A stretch of DNA of 42,303 nucleotides from NCBI RefSeq assembly GCF_900111555.1, contig NZ_FOHZ01000024.1:1-42303 (forward strand), read 5' to 3'. The position numbers were made by a program, and so were the translations under genes. The notes beneath the pieces are model-generated. The model saw only the letters and a list, made by a program, of their open reading frames with translations, had not been told where the DNA came from and made no database searches. This document shows, one piece after another, positions 1 to 9,167 of the stretch (position 1 is the first letter of the stretch; each line of letters starts with the position of its first letter). Source of the DNA: Marinobacter segnicrescens (lineage in GTDB: Bacteria; Pseudomonadota; Gammaproteobacteria; Pseudomonadales; Oleiphilaceae).

Positions 1-132
1 TCTTGCTCAAGACAAAACTCATATTTCGACGAGTCGCTGCCTCGATATCTGTTGCCAGATGGTCTCGGCCAGCGCCCACACGAATTACTTGGTCAACTTG
101 TTAAAGAGCGTTGAGCGTCTGCTCAATCAAGG
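1..132 (-). other. Leader of a ribosomal RNA operon (16S starts just left of the window)
   Basis: On the minus strand this stretch reads as the transcribed leader that precedes 16S rRNA in gammaproteobacteria. A boxA antitermination element (CGCTCTTTAACA) lies at 99-110, followed by the leader-typical AAGTAATTCGTGTGGG at about 78-93. Transcription would start near 132 and run leftward, so the mature 16S should begin a few bases beyond position 1; none of the mature rRNA can be verified inside the window. boxA recruits Nus factors so that the untranslated rRNA transcript is not terminated by Rho. The two tandem promoters to the right support this reading. Confidence 0.85.
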
Positions 133-138
133 CCGCGT

Positions 139-166
139 ATTCTACATCAGATCGCTACCTTGTCAA
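139..166 (-). promoter_or_regulatory. rRNA operon promoter P2 (sigma-70 type)
   Basis: On the minus strand the -35 TTGACA (161-166) and the -10 TAGAAT (139-144) are separated by 16 bases. The -10 is followed by a GC-rich discriminator (ACGCGGCC), the hallmark of promoters under stringent control by ppGpp and DksA. It is closer to the leader than the other promoter, hence P2. Confidence 0.85.
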
Positions 167-292
167 CGGTTATTTTGAAGTTTTTGTCGCCGCTTCCGAA
201 GAAGCCTTACACCGAAAAAACCCAAACCTTACAACCGCTTACTTCCCTTCCCGGTTCCGCCGTCGCCGGCGTTCCCTGTCGAAGTGGGGCGC

Positions 293-320
293 ATTCTACA
301 GCCCCACCGTTTTCTGTCAA
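293..320 (-). promoter_or_regulatory. rRNA operon promoter P1 (sigma-70 type) with A/T-rich UP region
   Basis: On the minus strand the -35 TTGACA (315-320) and the -10 TAGAAT (293-298) again have a 16-base spacer, followed by a GCGCCCC discriminator. Upstream (321-350) the strand carries runs of A (GAAAAACG, TTTTTTCAAAAA) resembling an UP element. The promoter starts about 40 bases after the tyrS stop codon, and I see no intrinsic terminator between them. Confidence 0.85.
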
Positions 321-359
321 CGACCTTTTTGAAAAAAGTTCGTTTTTCTTCAGAATCGC

Positions 360-1565
360 TCAATCGGTAACCAAAACCCGTGCAATTTTCTTCTTGCCAG
401 CCTGGATCACCACATTCTCGCCCCTGGAGAACTGCCGACCGACATCTTCGAGCTGCTGCCCATCTATATAGACAGCACCCCGCCCGAGCACATCCTTCGC
501 CGCTGCACCATTCTTCACCAGCCCGGCCAACCGAAGCACCGCCGAGATTGGCAGACTATCCTGGCCATCGAGCGACACTTCAACTTCCGGAACGTTCTCG
601 GGGATCTCGCCAAGCGCCACCCGGTTACCCGCAGACTTATGGGCGCTGGCTGCCGCTTCCGCGTCATGGAAACGAGTAATGATTTCCTCCGCGAGGATCT
701 TCTTGAATTCCTGGGGATTCGCCCCGCCCTCAACGGCCTTGCGATACTCCGCCACCTCAGTCAGCGGGCGGAAGCTCAACAACTCGAAGTACCGCCACAG
801 CAACTCATCCGGCATGGACAGAAGCTTGGTGTACATTTCGCCCGGCGTATCACTGACACCCACGTAGTTGCCCAAGGACTTGGACATCTTCTGGACACCA
901 TCAAGCCCCTCAAGGATCGGCATGGTCAAAATGACCTGGGGTTCCTGGCCGTAGTGCTTCTGCAGAATACGCCCCATGAGGAGGTTGAATTTCTGGTCGG
1001 TACCACCGAGTTCGACGTCAGCTTTCAGTGCGACGGAGTCGTAACCCTGAACCAGCGGATAAAGGAACTCGTGAATGGCAATGGGCTGCTCGGCGCGGTA
1101 GCGCTTGTCGAAATCATCCCGCTCCAGCATCCGGGCTACGGTATACTGGCCGGCCAGGCGAATCATGTCCGCCGCCGTCATCTTGCCCATCCACTCGGAA
1201 TTGAAGACAACGGTGGTTTTCTCCGGATCAAGGATCCTGAACACCTGCTCTTTATAGGTGATGGCATTTTGCCGCACCTGCTCCTCAGTCAGCGGCGGCC
1301 GGGTTGCGCTCTTGCCCGTAGGGTCACCAATCATTCCAGTGAAGTCACCGATGAGAAAGATAACCTCGTGCCCCAGGTCCTGGAACTGGCGAAGCTTGTT
1401 AATCAATACAGTATGACCAAGGTGCAGGTCAGGAGCCGTGGGATCAAACCCGGCCTTGATGCGCAGCGGGCGACCCTGCTTCAGCTTCTCGACCAAAGCT
1501 TCTTCGGGAATCAGCTCATCCACACCACGCTTGATGATCGCCAGCGCTTCCTCTATCGATGCCAT
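360..1565 (-). CDS. tyrS: Tyrosyl-tRNA synthetase
   Basis: Charges tRNA-Tyr with tyrosine in the cytoplasm. The 401-residue product has the class I signature [11 protein letters not shown] (a HIGH variant) near residue 50, the KMSKS loop ([10 protein letters not shown]) near residue 230, and a C-terminal S4-like RNA-binding domain (about residues 335-395, containing [11 protein letters not shown]). This is the layout of the TyrS branch found in Pseudomonas. I start it at the ATG at 1565, seven codons inside the longest frame, because GAGG sits just upstream and MASIEEA is the expected N-terminus. It reads toward the rRNA operon and is divergent from the M23 peptidase gene. Confidence 0.95.
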   Translation of the reverse strand: MASIEEALAIIKRGVDELIPEEALVEKLKQGRPLRIKAGFDPTAPDLHLGHTVLINKLRQFQDLGHEVIFLIGDFTGMIGDPTGKSATRPPLTEEQVRQNAITYKEQVFRILDPEKTTVVFNSEWMGKMTAADMIRLAGQYTVARMLERDDFDKRYRAEQPIAIHEFLYPLVQGYDSVALKADVELGGTDQKFNLLMGRILQKHYGQEPQVILTMPILEGLDGVQKMSKSLGNYVGVSDTPGEMYTKLLSMPDELLWRYFELLSFRPLTEVAEYRKAVEGGANPQEFKKILAEEIITRFHDAEAAASAHKSAGNRVALGEIPENVPEVEVSLDGQDSLPISAVLRLAGLVKNGAAAKDVLGRGAVYIDGQQLEDVGRQFSRGENVVIQAGKKKIARVLVTD

Positions 1566-1851
1566 AATCCTCGAACCCCATAGCAAAAACGGGCGCTGCC
1601 GTTACAGACCTCAACAAAAGTAAGCTGAGCGTAACGGCAAACCCTGATACATTTAACGCGTCACCGGCTGCCCGGACACAGAAAAGAAGTCGCGGATTAT
1701 ATCAGCCGAATCGGGAAAATCTGCCGTTACGCTGTTTTTCGCTGTGACGGCGAGCGCTTTTTATACGATTCTGCTTGCTCTATACTTGAGCCAGAACTTG
1801 AATCAGATCATACAAGCTACCGACGTAGCGACAAAAATACAGGTTTTCGAC

Positions 1852-3297
1852 GTGATCAAAACGTTCCCCAAGCTCCATCTCATCGCCGCCGCCGGTATCA
1901 GTCTCGTGGTGGGCGCCACTTTGGTTTTCAGCCCCAGTGCTGATGTCGAAGCCAAGCGCATGACTGTCAACCTGGACCTGGAAAAGCCTGGACAGCCCGT
2001 ATCGGCACTGCAACTGACAGCACGGTCCGAACAGGCCAGCTCACCAAGCCCGGAAAAATCCGCACCCTCCCAGCCGGCTGAAGCCCCGACGGCGACAGAC
2101 ACCAAGCCAACCGCCGAGGCACCAGAAGAGTCCGTAGCAGACGCTCCCACCGAACCGGCCGAACCGGCTCTGACCTGGAGCGAACTGAAGGTTGAGAGGG
2201 GCGATACCCTGTCTTCCCTGTTCAAGCAGGCCGGATTCAATGACCGCCTGATGCTTGCCGTCATCCATGGCGAAGGCGAAGCCGACAAACTGCAACACCT
2301 CTATGTTGGCGAAACGCTGGCCTTTGCCACCAACGAACAGGGTGAGCTGGTCAAGGTGCGCCTGGACCGTAGCCGGCTTGAGTCACTACTAATCACCCTT
2401 GCTGAAGAAGGCTATGTCGGTGAAACGGTAATGGCAGAGCCCGAGCCAAGACTGGCGTTCGCCTCCGGAGAGATTGAAGGCTCCCTTTACCTGGCTGGCA
2501 AAGAAGCCGGGCTGGATGATCGCATCACCATGGAACTGGCCGGCATCTTCGGCTGGGATATCGATTTCGTCTACGACATCCGTAAAGGCGACAGCTTCGA
2601 GGTGGTTTACGAGGAGCTGTACCTGGATGGCGAAAAAATCGATGACGGCAAAATTGTTGCTGCACGCTTCGTCAACCGTGGCCGCGAAGTCGTCGCCCTT
2701 CACTACACCGATTCCAGTGGCGACAGCGATTACTACACTCCGGACGGCAACAGCATGCGCAAGGCTTTCCTGCGCACACCCATCAACGCCCGGGTGTCAT
2801 CACCGTTCAACCTGCAGCGTCGCCACCCGGTACTTGACGTGGTTCGTCCCCACGAAGGTACAGATTATGCCGCACCCCCCGGCACGCCGATCAAGGCTGC
2901 CGGCGATGGACGAGTTTCCTTTGCTGGCTGGAAAGGCGGCTATGGCCGCACCGTGGTGCTCTCCCATGGTGACAACATCAGCACCCTGTACGCCCACATG
3001 AGCGGCCTGGGCAAGGGCATTTCCAGCGGCACCCGGGTCAAGCAGGGACAGACGGTTGGCTACGTCGGGTCATCCGGCATGGTGACAGGCCCGCACCTGC
3101 ACTACGAATTCCGGGTTAACGGCGTCGCCCGCAACTCCAGGACCATCGACCTGCCGGAGGCGAGCCCGATCCCCGACAGCGAGATGGCCCGGTTCAAGAC
3201 CGCCACTCAACAGCAGGTTGCACAGCTGAACACGCTGGGAGAGGGCTTCCGCCAGATTGCCATGGCCCAGGAAGCCGTTTCCGACCGGGACCAGTAA
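1852..3297 (+). CDS. Membrane-anchored M23 murein endopeptidase (MepM-like)
   Basis: Predicted to cut peptide cross-links of peptidoglycan in the periplasm. An N-terminal membrane segment (HLIAAAGISLVVGATLVF) is followed by a Pro/Ala/Glu-rich linker, an OapA/LysM-like module (beginning WSELKVERGDTLSSLF), and a C-terminal M23 domain with both zinc motifs: HEGTD and the later HLHYE. The domain order matches E. coli MepM and the Pseudomonas protein next to tyrS. The start is uncertain: the frame is open from a GTG at 1744, but the GTG at 1852 has an AGG eight bases upstream and places the membrane helix near the N-terminus, giving 481 residues. anmK follows after four bases, so the two are likely co-transcribed and jointly involved in wall turnover. 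Confidence 0.88.
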   Translation: MIKTFPKLHLIAAAGISLVVGATLVFSPSADVEAKRMTVNLDLEKPGQPVSALQLTARSEQASSPSPEKSAPSQPAEAPTATDTKPTAEAPEESVADAPTEPAEPALTWSELKVERGDTLSSLFKQAGFNDRLMLAVIHGEGEADKLQHLYVGETLAFATNEQGELVKVRLDRSRLESLLITLAEEGYVGETVMAEPEPRLAFASGEIEGSLYLAGKEAGLDDRITMELAGIFGWDIDFVYDIRKGDSFEVVYEELYLDGEKIDDGKIVAARFVNRGREVVALHYTDSSGDSDYYTPDGNSMRKAFLRTPINARVSSPFNLQRRHPVLDVVRPHEGTDYAAPPGTPIKAAGDGRVSFAGWKGGYGRTVVLSHGDNISTLYAHMSGLGKGISSGTRVKQGQTVGYVGSSGMVTGPHLHYEFRVNGVARNSRTIDLPEASPIPDSEMARFKTATQQQVAQLNTLGEGFRQIAMAQEAVSDRDQ

Positions 3298-3301
3298 ACC
3301 A

Positions 3302-4405
3302 GTGGCCCTGTACATCGGCCTGATGTCAGGCACCAGCATGGACGGCGTCGATGCCGCGCTGGTGGACCTGACGGAGGCCGGCAGGGCTTCCTTGATTGCC
3401 ACACACACCGAAGCCATTCCCACCACGCTCCTTCAGACCCTGACAGCGCTCAGCCAGAATCGGGGCACACCAGACGAACTCGGTCATAGCGACCATGAGC
3501 TCGGCGAGCTCTTCGCCACTGCAGCCAATGCGCTGATCCGCAAGAGCCCGGAATCCGGTCCAATAAAGGCAATCGGCAGTCACGGTCAGACTATCCGCCA
3601 CGTGCCCGATGGTGCCACTCCGTTTACCCTGCAACTGGGTGATCCCAACATCATCGCTGAACGCACAGGTATCACGACGGTCGCTGACCTTCGGAGACGG
3701 GATATGGCGGCCGGAGGCCAGGGTGCGCCCCTGGTGCCCGCGTTTCACCATGCCGTTTTTGGCTCGGATACCCAGCACCGGGCACTGGTCAACATAGGCG
3801 GCATCGCCAATCTCAGCTGGCTCCCCGCCGGCAATGAGTCAGCGGGGGGAGGATTTGACACAGGCCCTGGCAATGGCCTGATGGACAGCTGGGCCCAGCA
3901 CCACCTGGGCGAACCTTTTGACCGTAACGGCGACTGGGCGGCCAGCGGACAGCTGCAAGCTCGTATTCTGGAGGGACTCCTTCAGGAGCCCTACTTCGAC
4001 AGACCAGTCCCGAAAAGCACCGGTAAGGAACTGTTCAACGCCGCCTGGCTGGATGCGAAGCTACGCCAGTGGCCGGATACGGATCCTGCTGACGTCCAGC
4101 GCACCCTTCTGGAGCTGACCGCTCTCACCATTACCCGCCAGCTACCCGAAGCCCGGCCGTTGGCGGTCTATGTCTGCGGTGGGGGCGCGAAGAACGTGGC
4201 ATTGATGAACCGTCTGCGGGATCTACTGGAACCAGACAAGGTTTCAGTCAGCACCACCTCGGAGTTGGGAATTGATCCGCAATGGGTTGAGGCAGCTGCC
4301 TTTGCCTGGCTAGCCAGGCAAACCATGGAGGGCCTCGCCGGCAACGTGCCTGCAGTAACAGGGGCAAGTGGCCCGCGGGTTCTGGGGGGCATCTACCCAG
4401 CGTGA
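3302..4405 (+). CDS. anmK: Anhydro-N-acetylmuramic acid kinase
   Basis: Phosphorylates and opens 1,6-anhydro-MurNAc to MurNAc-6-phosphate in peptidoglycan recycling. The 367-residue protein starts with ALYIGLMSGTSMDGVD, the family's signature ATP-site loop, and continues with GSHGQTIRH, NIGGIANLS and GFDTGPGN, all typical of AnmK. The chosen GTG start lies four bases after the stop of the M23 peptidase gene and matches the usual N-terminus. An in-frame ATG at 3257 inside the upstream gene is possible but would add 15 non-conserved residues. Its pairing with a murein peptidase makes functional sense. The gene is convergent with erpA. Confidence 0.95.
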   Translation: MALYIGLMSGTSMDGVDAALVDLTEAGRASLIATHTEAIPTTLLQTLTALSQNRGTPDELGHSDHELGELFATAANALIRKSPESGPIKAIGSHGQTIRHVPDGATPFTLQLGDPNIIAERTGITTVADLRRRDMAAGGQGAPLVPAFHHAVFGSDTQHRALVNIGGIANLSWLPAGNESAGGGFDTGPGNGLMDSWAQHHLGEPFDRNGDWAASGQLQARILEGLLQEPYFDRPVPKSTGKELFNAAWLDAKLRQWPDTDPADVQRTLLELTALTITRQLPEARPLAVYVCGGGAKNVALMNRLRDLLEPDKVSVSTTSELGIDPQWVEAAAFAWLARQTMEGLAGNVPAVTGASGPRVLGGIYPA

Positions 4406-4464
4406 TTTACCGGCAGAGTGTGAGCGGGTACCGGCACACTGGCGTGCGCTGGTACCGACTGTTG

Positions 4465-4818
4465 CTAGATAGAAAACGACGAGCCGCACCCACAGGTGGA
4501 AGTGGCATTGGGGTTCTGAACCACAAACTGCGAGCCTTGCAGCCCTTCCTGATAGTCAATCGTTGCGCCAACCAGGTACTGGTAGCTCATAGGATCCACA
4601 AGCAGGGTCACGCCGTCCCGCTCGATGGCGGTGTCGTCTTCCTGCTGGCTGTCATCGAACGAAAAACCGTACTGGAAGCCGGAACAGCCACCACCGGTGA
4701 CGAACACCCGCAGTTTGAGGTCAGGGTTACCCTCTTCTTCTACGAGCTCTTTTACCTTGGCGACCGCACTGTCGCTGAAAAACAGGGGTACGGCTATTTG
4801 TTCCTGAACTGCGCTCAA
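4465..4818 (-). CDS. erpA: Iron-sulfur cluster insertion protein ErpA
   Basis: A-type carrier that delivers Fe-S clusters to apoproteins, including isoprenoid-pathway enzymes. The 117-residue protein shows the HesB/IscA fold motifs [10 protein letters not shown] and, near the C-terminus, CGCGSSF; these three cysteines are the cluster ligands. The start is TTG, supported by a full AGGAGG Shine-Dalgarno (antisense 4824-4829) five bases upstream, so this initiation site is well defined despite the rare codon. Its neighbours (M23 peptidase, anmK, argC) match the Pseudomonas context. Confidence 0.95.
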   Translation of the reverse strand: MSAVQEQIAVPLFFSDSAVAKVKELVEEEGNPDLKLRVFVTGGGCSGFQYGFSFDDSQQEDDTAIERDGVTLLVDPMSYQYLVGATIDYQEGLQGSQFVVQNPNATSTCGCGSSFSI

Positions 4819-4877
4819 TTCTGCCTCCTGACATCCTGGAATGATGCCATTATGGTATTCCCGACCAATTTGATCAA

Positions 4878-5405
4878 CTATTCTCCACCAGCCTGACCGG
4901 CTGACTTCCGTTCATCCATCGGGTTCGCACCCGGCTCACCCGGACTGTCATCCGGCAGGTCGTCTCCCTGCAGCCCGACCGGCTTCTGCTTATCCGCCGC
5001 ACCCGGCAGCTGAGGTCGCGGCAAAGAGTCTGGGTCCCTGCTGTGAACCATATTGCCATTAACTGACGCACCGGCCGCCATTTCCACAAGGTTGTAATAT
5101 ACGTTACCCGTTATGGCGGCCTTGGGCGCCAGTTCAAGATGCTCACGGGCAAAAACGTCACCTTTTACGGTGCCGTTGATGATAATGTTGGGAGCGACGA
5201 CATCTCCCTCGACTTCACCACACTCGGACAGGCGGACCAACGCTGCCCCGGACTCTTCATCAGCAATGATGCTGCCCTGAACACGGCCATCCACATGCAA
5301 CCCACCGGTGAAGTGGATATTTCCTTCTACCCGTGTCTTTGCCGATATCAGGGTATCGAACCGACCCTGGGGACGCCTGCCTTTCTGCTTTTTCCTGCTC
5401 AACAT
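4878..5405 (-). CDS. Bactofilin-family cytoskeletal protein
   Basis: Bactofilins are self-polymerising beta-helix proteins that scaffold envelope or cell-shape enzymes at the membrane. The 175-residue protein has a short basic N-terminus ([11 protein letters not shown]), then repeating beta-helix rungs ([60 protein letters not shown]), and a disordered Pro/Asp/Gly-rich tail. The ATG at 5405 lies after GAGGAA and two bases beyond the stop of the upstream coiled-coil gene, so translation is probably coupled. Proximity to a murein peptidase gene fits a role in positioning cell-wall enzymes, but this is inference. Confidence 0.9.
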   Translation of the reverse strand: MLSRKKQKGRRPQGRFDTLISAKTRVEGNIHFTGGLHVDGRVQGSIIADEESGAALVRLSECGEVEGDVVAPNIIINGTVKGDVFAREHLELAPKAAITGNVYYNLVEMAAGASVNGNMVHSRDPDSLPRPQLPGAADKQKPVGLQGDDLPDDSPGEPGANPMDERKSAGQAGGE

Positions 5406-5407
5406 GC

Positions 5408-6148
5408 TCAATTCCTCGTGATTTGCCGCCAGTCGAAGGTTCGCTCAGCCTCAGAGGCCTTATTTCCTTCAGCCTTGGCAACCACCTGGATTTCGTAGGG
5501 TTCAAAATTATCCGGCAAGGTCAGCATTCCCTCCACATCCTGGAAATACCGGAAGCGGAAACGCACGCCCAGCTCCTCCACGTCACCGGACAGGTCCCGC
5601 AGGGGAATCACTTCCTGTTCGCCGTTCCGGTCCCCTATGATATTCACTACCACGACGCCCGAAATGTAGCTTTTGTTGTCACCAACCTGGGTCAATACCA
5701 GTTTGAAAGCGTACTGACCCTCGACCCTACCTTGCCGCAGGCTCAGTTGATCCACCTGCAGCCCCTTGCTGACCTCGGACGGTGCCATGATTTTTCGATA
5801 GAAGGTGAGGTCCGCTTCCAGCGCCGCCTGGCGCCCCTCCAGTTCCGCAATGGTGTTACGAGCTGTCGTCAGGGCCTGCTCGTCAATCGCACTGGCCCGC
5901 TCAAGCTGCACCATCCTGCGGCGAACCTCGTCGTACTCCTGGGTAACCTCGGCAAGCTCCCTTGCCAACGAAGGCCGGGTCTGCACCACATCCACGATAC
6001 GGTGCCCGCCCTGAGACCAGCCGACACCATAACCAACGGCACCCGAAAGGGCGCATAGCATTAACACACCTATCACCCGCCAGGGCTTCGGGTGCCGCCG
6101 GCGAGGGACAATGACATACTCATCCCGGGAATTTCGCGTTTCGCTCAA
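5408..6148 (-). CDS. Membrane coiled-coil protein, DUF6776-like
   Basis: Function unknown. A short cytoplasmic N-terminus with a basic patch (PRRRHPKPWR) precedes one membrane helix (VIGVLMLCALSGAVGYGVGW), a predicted coiled coil (about residues 55-120, rich in E, L, R, Q) and a C-terminal beta-rich domain (TFYRKIMAP ... EGQYAFKLVLTQ). This architecture recurs next to bactofilin and argC in Pseudomonas-like genomes. The start is uncertain: I favour TTG at 6148, 13 bases after the argC stop with GGA upstream; the frame is open further into argC. The bactofilin gene starts two bases after its stop, implying one transcript and perhaps a shared envelope complex. Confidence 0.75.
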   Translation of the reverse strand: MSETRNSRDEYVIVPRRRHPKPWRVIGVLMLCALSGAVGYGVGWSQGGHRIVDVVQTRPSLARELAEVTQEYDEVRRRMVQLERASAIDEQALTTARNTIAELEGRQAALEADLTFYRKIMAPSEVSKGLQVDQLSLRQGRVEGQYAFKLVLTQVGDNKSYISGVVVVNIIGDRNGEQEVIPLRDLSGDVEELGVRFRFRYFQDVEGMLTLPDNFEPYEIQVVAKAEGNKASEAERTFDWRQITRN

Positions 6149-6161
6149 GGCGCCAATTCCA

Positions 6162-7199
6162 TCAGGGCAACAGCGCAGGAACCCTGAGGCCCGCACGCTC
6201 ATCAAGACCAAACATGATGTTCATATTTTGTACGGCCTGGCCCGCGGCTCCCTTCACCAGGTTGTCGATAACAGAGGTAACAATGACCACCGGGCTGTCT
6301 TCCTGCCGGTGCAGCGCCATGCGACAACTGTTTTCACCCCGCACGCTGCGGGTCTCCGGATGGCTACCGAAAGGCATGACATCGACGAAAGGCTCATCCC
6401 GGTAGCGCTCTTCATACAACGCCTGCAGGCGATCAAAGTCTGCGGGATCATTCAGTTCAGCATAGAGCGTTGCTTCGATACCCCGGATCATCGGGACAAG
6501 GTGCGGTACAAAGCTGACCCCTACCCTGCCAGCGGCCATCTGCTCCAGCCCCTGGCGAATTTCGGGCAGGTGCCGGTGTCCGGAGGCACCATAGGCCTTG
6601 AAGCTCTCGCCTACCTCACCATGGAGCATCCCAACCTTGCCCTGGCGCCCGGCTCCGCTGGCGCCAGACTTGGCATCCGCAACCAGGTGACCCGTCCGGA
6701 CCAGTCGATTCTCCAGCAATGGCAGGAAGCCCAACTGTACCGCTGTAGGATAGCAACCGGGATTGGCAACCAGCTCGGCCTGCCTGATGGCCTCACGGGC
6801 CACCTCCGGCAAACCGTATACGGCCTTCGCTGCCCATTCTGCCGTTTCGTGGGGCATACCATACCAGCGAGCCCACACATCCAGGTCACGAATCCGGAAA
6901 TCTGCTGACAGGTCCACAATCCGGACACCCCTGGCCAGCAATTCAGGTGCCATGCGCATGGCAACACCGTGGGGAGTCGCAAAGAAGACCAGGTCACAGC
7001 CTGCAAGCACCTCCACGTCAGGCTCGGTAAAGCTGAGGTCGTAGTAGCCGCGAAGATTGGTATACATATCAGCGACAGCCATACCGGCTTCCGATCGCGA
7101 GGTGATACAGGACACCTCCACATCCGGATGCGTGGCCAGAATCCTCAGAAGCTCAACCCCGGTGTACCCTGTTCCGCCGACAATACCTGCTTTAATCAC
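6162..7199 (-). CDS. argC: N-acetyl-gamma-glutamyl-phosphate reductase
   Basis: Third step of arginine synthesis: NADPH-dependent reduction of N-acetylglutamyl phosphate to the semialdehyde. The 345-residue product starts [19 protein letters not shown], an NADP-binding glycine loop, and has the catalytic cysteine (Cys149) in NPGCYPTA. I choose the GTG at 7199 because AGGAG lies six bases upstream and the sequence then starts like other ArgC proteins; an ATG eleven codons further out adds a non-conserved extension. It is the first gene of the leftward group argC, DUF6776-like protein, bactofilin, possibly also erpA. Confidence 0.95.
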   Translation of the reverse strand: MIKAGIVGGTGYTGVELLRILATHPDVEVSCITSRSEAGMAVADMYTNLRGYYDLSFTEPDVEVLAGCDLVFFATPHGVAMRMAPELLARGVRIVDLSADFRIRDLDVWARWYGMPHETAEWAAKAVYGLPEVAREAIRQAELVANPGCYPTAVQLGFLPLLENRLVRTGHLVADAKSGASGAGRQGKVGMLHGEVGESFKAYGASGHRHLPEIRQGLEQMAAGRVGVSFVPHLVPMIRGIEATLYAELNDPADFDRLQALYEERYRDEPFVDVMPFGSHPETRSVRGENSCRMALHRQEDSPVVIVTSVIDNLVKGAAGQAVQNMNIMFGLDERAGLRVPALLP

Positions 7200-7319
7200 C
7201 AATCTCTCCTGCTCGGCCTGTGAATATGACAATGCGTGCCTTCACCCCACCGCACGGTCAGGGCTCTGAAGGAACGTCATCATTAACGTCTTAGTCTACC
7301 ATGATAAACCAGTGTCTTA

Positions 7320-7347
7320 TTGCAGAGGCGGCAGGGCCGGTTACAAT
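7320..7347 (+). promoter_or_regulatory. Probable sigma-70 promoter for the CLC-hemJ-thiDE-hemL group
   Basis: TTGCAG (7320-7325) and TACAAT (7342-7347) are separated by 16 bases, 43 bases upstream of the CLC start codon. No other good hexamer pair is visible between argC and this gene. Identified by eye only. Confidence 0.5.
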
Positions 7348-7389
7348 GCGTCCTAACTTGCTGAAACGGCGGTGTGCAGCGGCGATGTA

Positions 7390-9165
7390 ATGAACGATCT
7401 GAAACAGAAACTGAGCGACAGGCTGATACCCGGATTCCGCCGGAGACTGGCCGGAGTAGATGCCCTGCCGCAACTGGCGCTGCTCGGCTTGCTCTCTGGG
7501 GTCTTTACCGGCGCCGTTATCCTGCTGTTCCGGTTCGCCATCGAATTTCCCCTTGGCTACCTGTTGCCGGAAAACGACGCCGAGAATTACGAAGACCTGG
7601 CCATGCTTACCCGCACACTCCTGCCACTGGGCGGGGCGGTCCTGCTCGGCTTGCTCCTGCACTGGCTTGCATCCCGCGACCGCAAGGTAGGGGTGGCCCA
7701 TGTCATGGAGCGCCTGAACTACCACCAGGGTTACATCACCTTTCGCAGTGCACTGGTCCAGTTCGCAGTCGGGGTAGGCACCCTGCTGACCGGCCAGTCA
7801 GCGGGTCGGGAAGGGCCTGCAGTGCATCTCGGTGCAGCGGTATCCAGCCTGATGGGCCAGTGGATGCGCCTTCCCAATAACAGCATCCGCACGCTGGTAG
7901 CCTGCGGCTGCGCTGCAGCAATATCCGCTTCATTCAACACCCCCATCTCTGGCGTCATTTTCGCCATGGAAGTGGTGATGATGGAGTACACCATCGCCGG
8001 CTTCACCCCAATCATCCTGTCAGCGGTCAGCGCGGCCATTGTCACCCAGGCCGTGTACGGCAGCGAACCGGCGTTCTCGGTTCCGGCACTGACCATGAAC
8101 TCACTTCTGGAAATCCCCTGGATTCTGGCGCTAGCGGTAGTGATCGCCATTGCAGCCGCCAGCTTTATCCACATTCTTTCCTGGGCCAATCGTTTCAATC
8201 ATCGGCCCATTTTTCTGCGAGTCGTTTCGGCGGGCGTCCTCATGATGCCCTTCGCCCTGATCATCCCGGAGGTCATGGGCATCGGCTATGACACCGTTTC
8301 CCTTGCGATTCATGGTGAACTGCCGTTCTGGATCCTGCTTGGCGCCGGCCTCGCCAAGGTGCTCGTGACCGCACTGACAGTCGGCCTCGGCATGCCCAGC
8401 AGTATTATTGGCCCCACGATATTCATGGGTGCCACCCTGGGGGCCGCAATGGGAATGGTGGGCGCCATGGTAGCGCCTGAGCTGGCATCATCCGTGGGCT
8501 TCTATGCCATGCTCGGCATGGGCGCAATGATGGGAGCGGTTCTCCAGGCCCCGCTGGCGGCACTAATGGCACTCATGGAGCTGACCCGCAATCCGAACAT
8601 CATCCTGCCGGGGATGCTGGTCATTACAACCGCCTCACTGGTGACCAGTGAGGTCTTCGCGAAGCGCTCAATCTTCCTGACCATGCTTCAGAATCAGGGC
8701 CTCAGTTACCAGAACTCACCCATTATCCAGGCGTTACGCCGGGTCTCAGTGGGCGCCATCATGGATCGTAGCGTGACCCGCATCGACAGGGAAATCAGCT
8801 ATGACGCTGCGCGGGAACTCCTCAAAAGCGAACCGAAATGGCTGGTTGTCGAAGGCAGTAACGGGCCCTCTGCCCTGCTACCCTCTGTGGACCTGGCACG
8901 CTTCCTTGAGCACCTGAAAAACCGACAGGCGGAGGAGGACAAATCCCTGCCAGAGGTAATCGACCTGATGGAAATGCCAGCAAACCGCCGGGACATTGCC
9001 CCGATCCAGTACCAGGCGACCCTGGAAGAAGCGCTGGACCAGTTCGAATCCACCCAGGCCGAGGCACTTTACGTGCAGCGTCATGTCGCACCGATGATTC
9101 AGCGCATTTACGGTATCGTGCTCAAGTCCGATATCGAGAGCTACTACCAATACCGACGGAGTTGA
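7390..9165 (+). CDS. CLC-family chloride transporter/channel with C-terminal CBS region
   Basis: Polytopic inner-membrane anion transporter of the CLC family. The 591-residue protein has about ten hydrophobic helices (residues ~25-440) with the family motifs GREGPAV (containing the gating glutamate) and GLGMPSSIIGP, then a cytoplasmic CBS-type tail starting near VGAIMDRSVTRID. Two positions differ from E. coli ClcA: the selectivity loop GSGIP is replaced by VGVAH, and the internal proton glutamate (second E of IIEEM) aligns with V in FAMEVVM. This suggests a channel or a differently coupled transporter rather than a classic 2Cl-/H+ exchanger. The ATG at 7390 follows an in-frame stretch open from 7372. 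hemJ begins three bases after its stop. Confidence 0.88.
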   Translation: MNDLKQKLSDRLIPGFRRRLAGVDALPQLALLGLLSGVFTGAVILLFRFAIEFPLGYLLPENDAENYEDLAMLTRTLLPLGGAVLLGLLLHWLASRDRKVGVAHVMERLNYHQGYITFRSALVQFAVGVGTLLTGQSAGREGPAVHLGAAVSSLMGQWMRLPNNSIRTLVACGCAAAISASFNTPISGVIFAMEVVMMEYTIAGFTPIILSAVSAAIVTQAVYGSEPAFSVPALTMNSLLEIPWILALAVVIAIAAASFIHILSWANRFNHRPIFLRVVSAGVLMMPFALIIPEVMGIGYDTVSLAIHGELPFWILLGAGLAKVLVTALTVGLGMPSSIIGPTIFMGATLGAAMGMVGAMVAPELASSVGFYAMLGMGAMMGAVLQAPLAALMALMELTRNPNIILPGMLVITTASLVTSEVFAKRSIFLTMLQNQGLSYQNSPIIQALRRVSVGAIMDRSVTRIDREISYDAARELLKSEPKWLVVEGSNGPSALLPSVDLARFLEHLKNRQAEEDKSLPEVIDLMEMPANRRDIAPIQYQATLEEALDQFESTQAEALYVQRHVAPMIQRIYGIVLKSDIESYYQYRRS

Positions 9166-9167
9166 CC

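Noticed and set aside
639..1583. 314-codon plus-strand frame opposite tyrS
   Set aside because: Antisense to an intact tyrS with both signature motifs; no own motif or ribosome site.
4420..4460. GGTACC-flanked imperfect palindrome between anmK and erpA as a terminator
   Set aside because: The arms match imperfectly and no T-run follows on either strand.
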